64,000 nucleotides of DNA, taken from Polaribacter glomeratus. Lineage in GTDB: Bacteria; Bacteroidota; Bacteroidia; Flavobacteriales; Flavobacteriaceae. The notes under the pieces are model-generated. The model did no database searches. It had not been told where the DNA came from and was given only the letters and a program-made list of their open reading frames with translations. The position numbers and the translations under genes are program-made. Within the stretch, counting starts at the first letter, position 1, and each line of letters starts with the position of its first letter. The stretch is taken from assembly GCF_002954665.1 (NCBI RefSeq), contig NZ_MSCM01000002.1, positions 1,026,767 through 1,090,766 on the forward strand. Direction: 5' to 3'. Of this stretch, positions 26,375 to 35,572 are shown piece by piece.

Positions 26375-27235
26375 ATGCTTACTATAGATCCAAAAGAAAT
26401 AGCCACAGGCAAATTGCATGGTTATTTGTTAGGTGCCATTGCGCCTAGACCAATTGCTTTTGCAAGTACCATTGATGCAAATGGAAACCCAAATTTATCG
26501 CCATTTAGCTTTTTTAATGTGTTTGGCTCTAATCCGCCAATATTAATTTTTTCTCCTGCACGAAGAGTTAGAGACAACACTACAAAAGACACTTTAGAGA
26601 ACGCTTTAGAAACCAAAGAAGTGGTTATAAATGTGGTAAATTATGCTATTGTGCAACAAATGTCTTTAAGTAGTACAGAATATCCAAAAGGTGTAAATGA
26701 GTTTGATAAAGCAGGTTTTACAATGTTGCCTTCTGATGAAATTAAACCATTTAGAGTGGCAGAATCTCCTGTGCAATTTGAGTGTAAAGTAAAGGATGTT
26801 ATTTTTACAGGTGATAAAGGCGGCGCAGGAAATTTAATTGTTTGTGAAGTTGTAAAAATTCATATTTCTGAAGATGTTTTAGCGGATGATGGCAGTATTG
26901 ATCAGCATAAAATAGATTTAGTAGCAAGAGCAGGAGGTAGTTATTACACGAGAGCAAGAGATGGTTTTTTCGAAATTCCGAAACCAGTTTCTACATTAGG
27001 AATTGGGGTTGATGCAATTCCGTTAGAAATTAGAAACAGTAGTGTCTTAACAGGTAACAATTTAGGAATGTTAGGTAATGTAGAGCAACTACCTAAATTA
27101 GACACTGTTAATAACTTTGGAAAAGAACACCCGCAATTTATTGGGTTAGAAATCACAAAAAAACATACATTTGCTAAAGAGTATTTAAGTAAAAATGATG
27201 TAGAAAGTGCTTGGAAAGTGCTTTTATTAAAATAG
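26375..27235 (+). CDS. Flavin reductase-like FMN-binding protein
   Basis: 286 residues. The segment PRPIAFASTIDANGNPNLSP with SFFNVFGSNPPI is the FMN-binding split-barrel signature of the flavin reductase-like family. Most members bind FMN and reduce flavin or act as small oxidoreductases; the substrate is unknown. No signal peptide is present. It is followed 5 bp later by the DUF3127 gene, so the two are probably one operon. Confidence 0.85.
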   Translation: MLTIDPKEIATGKLHGYLLGAIAPRPIAFASTIDANGNPNLSPFSFFNVFGSNPPILIFSPARRVRDNTTKDTLENALETKEVVINVVNYAIVQQMSLSSTEYPKGVNEFDKAGFTMLPSDEIKPFRVAESPVQFECKVKDVIFTGDKGGAGNLIVCEVVKIHISEDVLADDGSIDQHKIDLVARAGGSYYTRARDGFFEIPKPVSTLGIGVDAIPLEIRNSSVLTGNNLGMLGNVEQLPKLDTVNNFGKEHPQFIGLEITKKHTFAKEYLSKNDVESAWKVLLLK

Positions 27236-27240
27236 AAATT

Positions 27241-27609
27241 ATGGAAGTTATTGGTAAAGTAAAATTAATTGGCGATGTTCAAACATTTGGAACAGGTGGT
27301 TTTAAAAAAAGAGAACTAGTTGTAACTACGGATGAGCAATATCCGCAAATGATCATGGTTGAGTTTGTACAAGACAAAACAGATTTGTTGAACAATTATA
27401 AAGTTGGGCAAGATGTAAAGGTGTCTATTAATTTACGTGGTAGAGAGTGGATTAATCCTCAAGGAGAAGCTAAATATTTTAATGCTATTCAAGGCTGGAG
27501 AATAGAAAGTTTAGCTCAAGGATCGTCATCACAAGCTGCACCTCCTGTAGATAAATTTGAAGCTGCATCAAGCGTGTCTGATGAAGAGCCAGATGATTTA
27601 CCTTTTTAG
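27241..27609 (+). CDS. DUF3127 protein with an SSB-like acidic C-terminal tip
   Basis: 122 residues, starting at ATG 27241. The body (MEVIGKVKLIGDVQTFGTGG, then KRELVVTT) is the DUF3127 family, an OB-like fold found across Bacteroidota. After a Ser/Ala-rich linker the protein ends EEPDDLPF, closely resembling the DDDIPF tip by which single-stranded-DNA-binding proteins recruit partners. This suggests a single-stranded nucleic acid role (inference), but the family is uncharacterised. A perfect terminator hairpin follows. Confidence 0.85.
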   Translation: MEVIGKVKLIGDVQTFGTGGFKKRELVVTTDEQYPQMIMVEFVQDKTDLLNNYKVGQDVKVSINLRGREWINPQGEAKYFNAIQGWRIESLAQGSSSQAAPPVDKFEAASSVSDEEPDDLPF

Positions 27610-27654
27610 TAAATAAATTAGAGTACTAGAAAGTTAGATTTCTAGACATAAATA

Positions 27655-27690
27655 AAAAAGAGCGAATTCTTAATTGAATTCGCTCTTTTT
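27655..27690. terminator. Bidirectional terminator hairpin
   Basis: The stem AAAAAGAGCGAATTC/GAATTCGCTCTTTTT has a 6-base loop. It lies between convergent genes and serves both. Confidence 0.82.
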
Positions 27691-27699
27691 GTATAAGAT

Positions 27700-27999
27700 T
27701 TAATCTTCTCTTTCCTTTCTTTCTTTTCTTTCTTGTTTTTCTTTTCCTTGCTCAAGATTTTTTTTCTTCTTTTCGGGCATTGGTCCACGCAAATGAATTA
27801 CCAATCCGTTTAAAAAATTACGTAAAATTTGATCACCACATTCTACGTATTTATCATGATCTTCATTTCTAAACAGTGCGCCTAATTCTCCTTTACTAAC
27901 TTTAAAATCAACCAAAGCACAAATTTCTACAATATCGGTATCTCTTAATTTGTGAGCTACCCTTAATTTTTTTAAAATATCATTGTTTGTTAATCCCAT
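27700..27999 (-). CDS. DUF1456 (YehS-like) protein
   Basis: 99 residues. The segment TNNDILKKLRVAHKLRDTDI, then VSKGELGALFRNED, with FLNGLVIHLRG matches one DUF1456 repeat. E. coli YehS has two such repeats in ~156 residues, so this is a one-repeat form. A Lys/Glu/Arg-rich C-terminal tail (PEKKKKNLEQGKEKQ and on) follows. Function is unknown. The gene converges with the DUF3127 gene. Confidence 0.8.
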   Translation of the reverse strand: MGLTNNDILKKLRVAHKLRDTDIVEICALVDFKVSKGELGALFRNEDHDKYVECGDQILRNFLNGLVIHLRGPMPEKKKKNLEQGKEKQERKERKERED

Positions 28000-28017
28000 A
28001 GCACAAATGTAAGTTTT

Positions 28018-28650
28018 TTAACTGACTACACTAAAAATAGCCCACGCATAAACCGCAAATCTTCCAAATCTAAATAAACCATAAAGCACAACACTTTTAA
28101 ACGGATATTTTATCATTCCGGCGGCAAGGCAGGCAATAGAAAAAGGTAATGGTAATACGGCGCCAACTAAAATTAATATTCCACCCCATTTACGAGTGTT
28201 CTCTAAATTTTTAGCCATTTTAACTTCTAAATATTTCTTAACAGATTTTATTTTTAAAGCAGCCTGACCAATAAAATAAGATATTAAACCTCCTGAATAA
28301 GAAAGTGTTGCTAAAATTGCTAAATTTAAGAATGGATCGTCTGTTTTTTTAGACCATGCAATAAACATTTCTGGCGGAATTAAACCCAATAATGTTTCAG
28401 AAACAAAGAAGGTTACAAAAATACCTAACCTAGAAAAAGTTTCTGTAAAATGATGCAAACCATCATTTATATTATATACATATTTGTTAAATAGAAATAT
28501 CGCCAAGACAATACCAATAATTGGCAGTATTGCTTTTTTTAAATTAAGACCAACAAACCTGTAAAAGCCAGTCCTTGAATAATAGTTATGAATCAAGTTT
28601 GCTTTTTCGGTATTTGTTTTTTTTCTTTTTCTTCTTCTTAACTTTCGCAT
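28018..28650 (-). CDS. VTT/DedA-like membrane protein (YqaA type)
   Basis: 210 residues. A strongly basic N-terminus (MRKLRRRKRKKTNTEK) is followed by about five hydrophobic helices. The VTT-domain pattern of two helices and a re-entrant stretch (FVSETLLGLIPPEMFIAW, later GAVLPLPFSIACLAAGM) is visible. DedA-family proteins move undecaprenyl phosphate or related lipids across the inner membrane; whether this subgroup does so is unknown. It is 19 bp upstream of the DUF1456 gene. Confidence 0.85.
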   Translation of the reverse strand: MRKLRRRKRKKTNTEKANLIHNYYSRTGFYRFVGLNLKKAILPIIGIVLAIFLFNKYVYNINDGLHHFTETFSRLGIFVTFFVSETLLGLIPPEMFIAWSKKTDDPFLNLAILATLSYSGGLISYFIGQAALKIKSVKKYLEVKMAKNLENTRKWGGILILVGAVLPLPFSIACLAAGMIKYPFKSVVLYGLFRFGRFAVYAWAIFSVVS

Positions 28651-28779
28651 TTTATGAGTTCTACCTAAATTAAAACAGATTGCAAAAATAAGAACAATAT
28701 CTGTATAAACATTCTTAATAAAATAACATTAACGCTTTTTTAAATAATTTATTAAATTCGTAGAAAATAAACACAAAGC

Positions 28780-29406
28780 ATGATTTGGCTTACTGATGAA
28801 ATTACTTTTCCTGATTATCAATTTACAACTAAAGATGGTATTATAGCTTTGGGTGGTGATTTATCTGTAGAAAGATTAATATATGCATACAATAACGGAA
28901 TATTCCCTTGGTTTTCTGATAATGACCCTATTGTTTGGTATTGTCCTTATAAAAGAATGGTCTTGTATACTGATGAATTAAAAGTGTCTAAATCGATGCA
29001 AAAAATCATTAATAGAAAACAGTTTGTGATCACAGAAAATAAAGCGTTTGAAGAGGTAATTTACAACTGTAAAAACATCGACAGAAAAGATGGTTTTGGA
29101 ACTTGGATAACAGACGACATGGAACAAGCGTACATAAATTTACATAAAAAAGGTATCGCAAAATCTATAGAAGTATGGCTAGATCATACATTAGTTGGTG
29201 GTTTATATGGGTTAGAAATTAATAGCATTTTTTGTGGTGAAAGTATGTTTAGTAACGTTTCTAATGTATCAAAATTGGCTTTTATTTATTTGGCTAAAAA
29301 TGATAAGTATACACTTATAGATTGCCAAGTTTATAATAATCATTTGGCAAGTTTAGGAGCAAGAGAAATAGAAAGAGATTTGTTTTTAACCATTTTAAAG
29401 GAATAA
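28780..29406 (+). CDS. aat: Leucyl/phenylalanyl-tRNA-protein transferase
   Basis: 208 residues. Signature segments are IALGGDLSVERLIYAYNNGI, then FPWFS, and WYCPYKRMVL, with later HTLVGGLYGLEINSIFCGE, SMFS and the final HLASLGAREIE. It adds Leu or Phe to the N-terminus of proteins with basic N-terminal residues, marking them for Clp degradation. It is convergent with tsf and shares a bidirectional terminator. Confidence 0.95.
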   Translation: MIWLTDEITFPDYQFTTKDGIIALGGDLSVERLIYAYNNGIFPWFSDNDPIVWYCPYKRMVLYTDELKVSKSMQKIINRKQFVITENKAFEEVIYNCKNIDRKDGFGTWITDDMEQAYINLHKKGIAKSIEVWLDHTLVGGLYGLEINSIFCGESMFSNVSNVSKLAFIYLAKNDKYTLIDCQVYNNHLASLGAREIERDLFLTILKE

Positions 29407-29427
29407 TAATTTTTGTTTTTTAAAACA

Positions 29428-29455
29428 AAAAACCTCGCAAATTTGCGAGGTTTTT
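29428..29455. terminator. Bidirectional terminator between aat and tsf
   Basis: A perfect palindrome (AAAAACCTCGCAAA and its complement) sits between convergent genes, with T-runs on both strands. Confidence 0.85.
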
Positions 29456-29475
29456 AATACGTTTAAAATGGATTA

Positions 29476-30447
29476 TTATCCTAAAGTTACTCTTTTAAAA
29501 GTACTTACTTGAACATCACCATATGTTGCTACATATTGTGCAACGTTTTTCTTATCATCCTTAATAAAAGTTTGATCTAAAAGACATTGTTCCATATCTA
29601 AGGTTGTATTGTCAGCAATAAATCTTTCGATTTTACCTGGTAAAATTTTATCCCAAATTTTCTCAGGTTTTCCTTCTGCAGTTAATTCAGCTTTAGCATC
29701 ATTTTCAGCTTGTGCTAAAACCGCTTCATTTAATTGAGACATAGAAATGTATTTAGGAACATTTTTTAAAGTTTTTCCTAATCTACCTAACTCAATATTA
29801 TCTTTTTCGATAACAGCAATTCTAGCTTCAGTTTCTGCAGCTACAAAAGCAGGATCGAAATCTTTATAAGATAATGTTGTTGCACCCATAGAAGCAACTT
29901 GCATTGCTAAATCTTTAGAAAGTTCTTCAGCGTTATCTACAACAGCAGATAAACCAACCAAAGCAGCAATTTTACCAATGTGTGTATAAGCACCAACATA
30001 AGCAGCTTCTACTCTTTCAAAAGCAGTGATTTCTAATTTTTCACCTATAACACCAGTTTGTTCAACCAATTTATCAGCAACAGACATTCCTCCAAAATCA
30101 GCAGCTAAGAAAGATTCTTTACTATCATGATTTAAAGCAATATCAGCAAATTGACTACCTAAGTTTACAAAAGCTTCGTTTTTACCAACAAAGTCAGTTT
30201 CACAAGCCAAAACGATTGCTACACCTGCAGTGTTTTCGTCGTTTATTTTTGTTACTGCAACTCCTTCTGTAGAATCTCTATCAGCTCTTTTTGCAGCAAT
30301 TTTTTGACCTTGTTTACGTAAAACATCAATTGCTTTATCAAAGTCGTTACCAGCCTCAACTAATGCCTTTTTACAGTCCATCATTCCAGCACCAGTAGCT
30401 TCTCTTAAGTTTTTAACATCAGCAGCACTAACTTTTACTGTTTCCAT
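29476..30447 (-). CDS. tsf: Elongation factor Ts
   Basis: 323 residues. The N-terminal UBA-like region VKNLREATGAGMMDCKKALV and the later ACETDFVGKNEAF are diagnostic. It exchanges GDP on EF-Tu. It is longer than E. coli EF-Ts (283), as is usual in Bacteroidota. It lies 36 bp downstream of rpsB, the classic pairing. Confidence 0.97.
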   Translation of the reverse strand: METVKVSAADVKNLREATGAGMMDCKKALVEAGNDFDKAIDVLRKQGQKIAAKRADRDSTEGVAVTKINDENTAGVAIVLACETDFVGKNEAFVNLGSQFADIALNHDSKESFLAADFGGMSVADKLVEQTGVIGEKLEITAFERVEAAYVGAYTHIGKIAALVGLSAVVDNAEELSKDLAMQVASMGATTLSYKDFDPAFVAAETEARIAVIEKDNIELGRLGKTLKNVPKYISMSQLNEAVLAQAENDAKAELTAEGKPEKIWDKILPGKIERFIADNTTLDMEQCLLDQTFIKDDKKNVAQYVATYGDVQVSTFKRVTLG

Positions 30448-30483
30448 GTTACTTTATATTTTAAAGATTATAATTTATTTTGT

Positions 30484-31287
30484 TTATTCGGTATCGTCGT
30501 CTTCAGTTTCAGCAACTTCAACTTTAGCTTTTTTAGCAGCTTTGTCTCCTTTTACCTTTACTTTTTCTTCTTTACCTTCTTTACCTTTGTCTTTATCAGA
30601 TTTTCTTTCTGATAAACCTTCTGCAATTGCATCAGTAACAAAAGTTAATACTTTATCTACAGATTTAGATGCATCATCATTTGCTGGAATAACAAAATCA
30701 ACTAATCTTGGATCAGAGTTTGTATCAACCATTGCAAAAATAGGAATGTTTAAGTTTCTAGCTTCTGCTACGGCGATGTGCTCTTTTTTGATATCAATTA
30801 TAAATAATGCACCAGGTAAACGAGTCATATCAGCAATAGAACCTAAATTCTTTTCTAATTTTTCTCTCTGACGATTAATTTGTAATTTTTCTCTTTTAGA
30901 TAAGGCATCAAAAGAACCATCTTGCTTCATTCTATCAATATGAGCCATTTTTTTAACAGCTTTTCTAATAGTAACAAAGTTTGTTAACATACCACCTGGC
31001 CATCTTTCTGTGATGTAAGGCATGTTTACAGCTTTTGCTTTTTCAGCAACGATATCTTTTGCTTGTTTTTTAGTTGCAACAAATAAAATTTTACGTCCAG
31101 AGTTTGCAATCTTTTTTAAAGCTTCTGAAGATTCTTCTATTTTAGCAGCTGTTTTATACAAATCGATGATGTGTACACCATTTCTTTCTGTATAAATATA
31201 AGGAGCCATGTTAGGGTTCCATTTTCTAGTTAAGTGTCCAAAATGAACACCGCTATCTAGTAATTCTTGAATGTTTATGTTTGCCAT
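30484..31287 (-). CDS. rpsB: 30S ribosomal protein S2
   Basis: 267 residues. The N-terminus NIQELLDSGVHFGHLTRKWN is the S2 signature, with FATKKQAKDIV-type and PDALFIIDI-type blocks following. A C-terminal extension of about 40 residues is rich in Lys/Asp/Glu (DKDKGKEGKEEKVKVKGDKA) and ends in ETEDDDTE. Bacteroidota S2 commonly carries such tails. It is part of the rplM-rpsI-rpsB-tsf run. Confidence 0.97.
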   Translation of the reverse strand: MANINIQELLDSGVHFGHLTRKWNPNMAPYIYTERNGVHIIDLYKTAAKIEESSEALKKIANSGRKILFVATKKQAKDIVAEKAKAVNMPYITERWPGGMLTNFVTIRKAVKKMAHIDRMKQDGSFDALSKREKLQINRQREKLEKNLGSIADMTRLPGALFIIDIKKEHIAVAEARNLNIPIFAMVDTNSDPRLVDFVIPANDDASKSVDKVLTFVTDAIAEGLSERKSDKDKGKEGKEEKVKVKGDKAAKKAKVEVAETEDDDTE

Positions 31288-31456
31288 TTTTTAAATGTGT
31301 TTACTTTCTGTTATTAAATCAATATATAAGTAGTCTTTTTACGAGTCTTATATATTTAGATACTAAACTGTTGATATATAATATAACAGTCTCTTTTGTT
31401 TAAAAATTTTATGAATAGTTGCTAAAAATAAATTTAGCAAATATTGCAGTAAAATA

Positions 31457-31843
31457 TTAACGTTTAGAGAACTGGAATTTTTTACGTGCTTTTTTCTGAC
31501 CAAATTTCTTACGTTCAACCATTCTTGGATCACGAGTTAATAATCCTTCTGGTTTTAGAATAAGTCTGTGCTCTGGTTCTATAGAAACTAGTGCTCTTGT
31601 AATTGCCAAACGAATTGCTTCTGCTTGACCAGTTACACCACCACCATAAACATTTACTTTAATATCGTAAGCTGTTAAGTTTTCTGTTAACATTAAAGGT
31701 TGTTGCACTTTATATTGTAAAGTTGAAGTTGTAAAATAGCTTTTAAAATCTTTTTTATTAACTACAATAGTTCCTGTTCCTTCCGAAAGATAAATACGAG
31801 CAACAGCTGTTTTTCTTCTACCGATTTTGTGTACTATATCCAT
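31457..31843 (-). CDS. rpsI: 30S ribosomal protein S9
   Basis: 128 residues. The start MDIVHKIGRRKTAVARIYL and the basic end KKFGQKKARKKFQFSKR are typical of S9, whose C-terminal tail contacts the P-site tRNA. Its start shares one base with the rplM stop, so the two are coupled. A 169-bp gap to rpsB holds only A/T-rich DNA and a small inverted repeat (ACTGTT/AACAGT). Confidence 0.97.
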   Translation of the reverse strand: MDIVHKIGRRKTAVARIYLSEGTGTIVVNKKDFKSYFTTSTLQYKVQQPLMLTENLTAYDIKVNVYGGGVTGQAEAIRLAITRALVSIEPEHRLILKPEGLLTRDPRMVERKKFGQKKARKKFQFSKR

Positions 31844-32298
31844 TATTTATAATCGTTAAGGTTAATAGCTTTAGGTTCTTGACCTGCATGTTTGTGCTCT
31901 GTACCTGCATATACATACAAGTTTCTGTATAAAGCGCTACCTAAAGTGTTTTTTGGTAACATTCCTTTTACAGCTTTTTCTATAAGTCTTGTAGGATCTT
32001 TAGCAAACATTTCTGTAGCAGTTAACGATCTTTGTCCTCCTGGGTAACCTGTGTGACGAATGTAAGATTTGTCAGTCCATTTTTTACCAGTTAGATTAAT
32101 TTTTTCTGCGTTGATGATAACCACGTTATCTCCACAATCTACATGAGGAGTAAAATTTGGTTTGTGTTTACCTCTAATTAGCTTTGCTATTTTAGAAGCT
32201 AGACGACCCAACGTTTGCCCGTCCGCATCAACTAAAACCCACTCCTTGTTTACGGTAGCGCTGTTTGCTGATACTGTTTTGTAACTTAATGTGTTCAT
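31843..32298 (-). CDS. rplM: 50S ribosomal protein L13
   Basis: 151 residues from ATG 32298. The frame stays open further upstream to 32361, but that stretch is leader: it lies right at the promoter -7 box. The motif WVLVDADGQTLGRLASKIA opens the protein, and the middle reads KPNFTPHVDCGDNVV. It is the first gene of the ribosomal run and has its own strong promoter. Confidence 0.97.
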   Translation of the reverse strand: MNTLSYKTVSANSATVNKEWVLVDADGQTLGRLASKIAKLIRGKHKPNFTPHVDCGDNVVIINAEKINLTGKKWTDKSYIRHTGYPGGQRSLTATEMFAKDPTRLIEKAVKGMLPKNTLGSALYRNLYVYAGTEHKHAGQEPKAINLNDYK

Positions 32299-32358
32299 AA
32301 TTACACTATTAGTTTTTGTCTCATTAATAATATTAAACTTTTCCTTAAAAAAGGAGTG

Positions 32359-32388
32359 CAAATGTACTACTATTTATTTGATTGACAA
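32359..32388 (-). promoter_or_regulatory. Promoter of the rplM-rpsI cluster
   Basis: On the minus strand, TTG is followed after 19 bp by TACATTTG, a near-perfect Bacteroidota promoter, about 60 bp before the rplM ATG. The leader between them is the place to look for ribosomal-protein autoregulation. Confidence 0.7.
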
Positions 32389-32522
32389 ATAGTGCTTTAG
32401 TTTATTTAATAGCTAGTATCTTATCTTCAATAATTAACAAATTCTTAAGAAATAAGAAAGCTACATTTGTAGATATAGCAATAATTTTACGCTTTATTTC
32501 TTAGTAAAATCAATCAAAATAC

Positions 32523-35147
32523 ATGAAAACCCTTTCTATTACCTTATTTCTATGCGCATTTATTTCTTTAAAAATGAATGCGCAAGAAATTGCAAATGGT
32601 AAAATCCCTAAGAGAGTTTATACCACCAAAAAACTTAAAACAACACCAATTATAGATGGTTCTGTTGCTGATGAAGCTTGGGACACTGTAGAATGGTCGT
32701 CAGATTTTATAGAAAGAGACCCAGATGAAGGCACAGCGCCAAGCTATCAAACAAAATTTAAAGTAATTTATGATGCAAAGTATTTATACATCGCTATTAG
32801 AGCTTTTGATGAAAACCCTGAGTTAATTCAACAAAGATTAAGCAGAAGAGATGGTTTTGCTGGCGATAGAGTAAATGTACTTATTGATAGTTACCACGAC
32901 AAAAGAACTGCTTTTGTATTTACAACAACGGCGGCTGGTGTAAAAGGCGAAGAAATCGCAACTGGAAATGGAAGTAATTTTGATGCAAGTTGGAATCCTA
33001 TTTGGTATACAAACGCAAAAGTTGATGAGCAAGGTTGGACGGCAGAAATGAAAATTCCTTTTAGTCAATTACGTTTTGGAAAAGCAAAAGAGCAAATTTG
33101 GGGTTTTAATATTGTCAGAAATATTTTTAGAAAAAATGAACGTTCTATTTGGCAAAGAATACCTAATAATCAAGCTGGTTTTATTAGTGAGGCTGGAGAG
33201 TTACACGGTTTAATTGATTTGGTTCCTCAAAAACAATTAGAAGTTCAGCCATTTACAGTTTTACAATATGATAATTATCCTAAAGAAGCAGGAAATCCCT
33301 ACAGGGATGGCAGTGATTTTAAAGTTAATGGTGGCTTAGATGCTAAAATAGGAATTACAAATGATTTAACTTTAGATTTAACTATTAATCCAGATTTTGG
33401 ACAAGTAGAAGCAGATCCTGGAGCTATTGCGTTAGACGGATTTCAGATATTTTTTGAAGAACAAAGACCTTTTTTTGTAGAAAATAAAAATATTTTTGAT
33501 TATAAGTTTGCAAACGGAAGCGATAATTTATTCTACAGCAGAAGAATTGGTAGAAATCCGCATAGAAAAGCCAATTTATCAGCAGGTGAATTTGCAGATG
33601 AACCACAGTATTCAAGAATTTTAGGCGCAGCAAAATTTTCTGGTAAAACACAAAATGGCTGGTCTATTGGTGTTTTAGAAAGTGTTACAGCAAATGAATA
33701 TACAGAGGTTAGAGAAATAAATGAAGAAACTAGAGAAGAAATTGTAGAGCCATTAACTAATTACTTTGTGGCAAGAGCGCAAAAAGATTTTAATGAAAGA
33801 AATTCTTTTATTGGCGGAATTTTAACTGCAACCAACAGAAATTTAGATGGTAATTTTTCTGAATTACATAAAGCAGCTTATACTGCTGGTATAGATTTTC
33901 AACATAATTGGCATAACCGAGACTATTATGTAAGCGGTAATACAATTATGAGTCACGTTTTGGGTAGTACAGAAGCTATTCAAAAAACACAACTTTCTAT
34001 TGCTCGTCTATTTCAAAGGGTAGATGCAACGCATGTAGAAGTAGATTCAACAAAAACTTCTTTAACGGGTTCTGGAGGAAGAATTGAAGCTGGTAAAAAT
34101 GGAGGAGGAAATTGGCGTTATAATGCTGGTTTTGTTTGGCGTTCTCCAGAATTAGAATTGAATGATGTTGGTTTTTTGCGTCAAACGGATGAAATAATTC
34201 TATTCTCTGAAGTAAAATATTTATGGCAAGTGCCAACGAAAACTTACAGAAATATTGAAATTAAAGCACAACAAGAATCCAAATTTGATTTTCAAGGAAA
34301 CAATAATCAATTAGAATATAAATTAGAAGGAACTGTAAGTTGGATAAACAATTGGTCTTCAAAATTAGGTTTTGGTCATGTACCAGTAAACTATGAAAAT
34401 GCGTATTTAAGAGGTGGTCCACGTTGGCGTTTTGCTGATAAAGATTTTATGTATCTTTCTTTTGGTTCTGATAAAAGCAAAAAAATGAGCTTTTCTGCGG
34501 GTTATGTAGTTCGTAAAACAGAAGAAAACGTAAATAACTTAGAAAAGTATTCAATTGATTTAAATTACCAACCTTTTGATGCTTTTAGCATGTCTTTAAA
34601 CACAGAGTTTCAAAAGACAATTGATAAATCGCAGTATGTAACAACTACAGATTTTGATAATCAAAAAAGATATGTTCTAGGAGAAATAGATAATCAAACC
34701 TTATCTACAACCTTAAGATTAAATTACAATATCAACCCAAATTTTACGATACAATTTTACGGGCAACCCTATATTTCTAGAGGAAGATATTCTAACTTTA
34801 ATTATGTTACAAATGCAACAGCATCTGGTTTTGATACTAGAGTTAGTATGTATAATGTTAGCCAAATATCAGAAAACAACAGTACTTATTTTATTGATGA
34901 AAATGCAGATGCAATAGCAGATTATAGCTTTGATAAACCAGACTTTTCTTTTGTGCAATTACGCACAAATTTAGTTGCAAGATGGGAATACATACCAGGT
35001 TCTGAACTGTTTTTTGTTTGGGCAAGAGGAGGTTCAAGATTTGATGATCCAAGAAGTTCTCTGTCTAATGGTTTGCGAGACCAAATTACAAACAACAAAC
35101 TAGAAGATACATTTTTAATAAAAGCAACTTATAGGTTTGTAATATAA
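32523..35147 (+). CDS. DUF5916 outer-membrane-type protein with N-terminal CBM9-like domain
   Basis: 874 residues. A signal peptide (MKTLSITLFLCAFISLKMNA) is followed by a carbohydrate-binding family 9-like domain (TPIIDGSVADEAWDTVEW). The rest is the DUF5916 region, rich in alternating beta strands and ending in a TonB-type barrel-like C-terminal aromatic pattern (LIKATYRFVI). These proteins are common in Bacteroidota and are thought to lie in the outer membrane; substrate and function are unknown. A TACATTTG -7 box at 32462-32469 lies 54 bp upstream. Confidence 0.85.
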   Translation: MKTLSITLFLCAFISLKMNAQEIANGKIPKRVYTTKKLKTTPIIDGSVADEAWDTVEWSSDFIERDPDEGTAPSYQTKFKVIYDAKYLYIAIRAFDENPELIQQRLSRRDGFAGDRVNVLIDSYHDKRTAFVFTTTAAGVKGEEIATGNGSNFDASWNPIWYTNAKVDEQGWTAEMKIPFSQLRFGKAKEQIWGFNIVRNIFRKNERSIWQRIPNNQAGFISEAGELHGLIDLVPQKQLEVQPFTVLQYDNYPKEAGNPYRDGSDFKVNGGLDAKIGITNDLTLDLTINPDFGQVEADPGAIALDGFQIFFEEQRPFFVENKNIFDYKFANGSDNLFYSRRIGRNPHRKANLSAGEFADEPQYSRILGAAKFSGKTQNGWSIGVLESVTANEYTEVREINEETREEIVEPLTNYFVARAQKDFNERNSFIGGILTATNRNLDGNFSELHKAAYTAGIDFQHNWHNRDYYVSGNTIMSHVLGSTEAIQKTQLSIARLFQRVDATHVEVDSTKTSLTGSGGRIEAGKNGGGNWRYNAGFVWRSPELELNDVGFLRQTDEIILFSEVKYLWQVPTKTYRNIEIKAQQESKFDFQGNNNQLEYKLEGTVSWINNWSSKLGFGHVPVNYENAYLRGGPRWRFADKDFMYLSFGSDKSKKMSFSAGYVVRKTEENVNNLEKYSIDLNYQPFDAFSMSLNTEFQKTIDKSQYVTTTDFDNQKRYVLGEIDNQTLSTTLRLNYNINPNFTIQFYGQPYISRGRYSNFNYVTNATASGFDTRVSMYNVSQISENNSTYFIDENADAIADYSFDKPDFSFVQLRTNLVARWEYIPGSELFFVWARGGSRFDDPRSSLSNGLRDQITNNKLEDTFLIKATYRFVI

Positions 35148-35165
35148 ACTTAGTTGTTCAATTTC

Positions 35166-35471
35166 TTAATCAACTAAGTTTATAGAAGAAGCTACAAATT
35201 TGTTGTTTTCAATTTTGCCAACAACTTCCCCTTTTCTTATTACTTCACAAAAACCAGTATGTTCGTCATGAGCATCACCAAAATCATCAATTTTAAAACC
35301 TTCAACAAAATAAGCTTTACCATCTAAACGAACCGCTAAACTGCATCCGTTTTCAGAATCTAATTCAAATTTGCATTGTCCGCAAGAGATTTCTGCAACC
35401 TGTTTGATTTCGTTTTTGTTTCCACAAGAAACTGCAACAAATAAGATTGATAAAAAAAATATTTTTTTCAT
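35166..35471 (-). CDS. DUF6370 lipoprotein
   Basis: 101 residues. A lipobox at VAVSC follows a short signal. The conserved core EISCGQCKFELDSENGCSLA with GKAYFVEGFKIDDFGDAH and FCEVIRKGEVVG is the DUF6370 family. The CGQC pair and two further cysteines may bind metal or form disulfides. Function is unknown. It converges with the DUF5916 gene. Confidence 0.82.
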   Translation of the reverse strand: MKKIFFLSILFVAVSCGNKNEIKQVAEISCGQCKFELDSENGCSLAVRLDGKAYFVEGFKIDDFGDAHDEHTGFCEVIRKGEVVGKIENNKFVASSINLVD

Positions 35472-35572
35472 AATTTTAAATTTTAATTAATTTTATTTGT
35501 TTAATGGACTAATGTAAATGATTACAAAAGTGATGACTGCCAACTGATTACTAATTTACTGCCAACTGAATT

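Noticed and set aside
30446-30871. A 141-residue open frame on the plus strand opposite rpsB
   Set aside because: Antisense to the ribosomal S2 tail; the Ser-rich translation reflects Lys/Glu codons on the other strand.
32299-32358. L13 autoregulatory leader RNA
   Set aside because: The leader is short and a CACT/AGTG pairing is possible, but I could not fit a known consensus.
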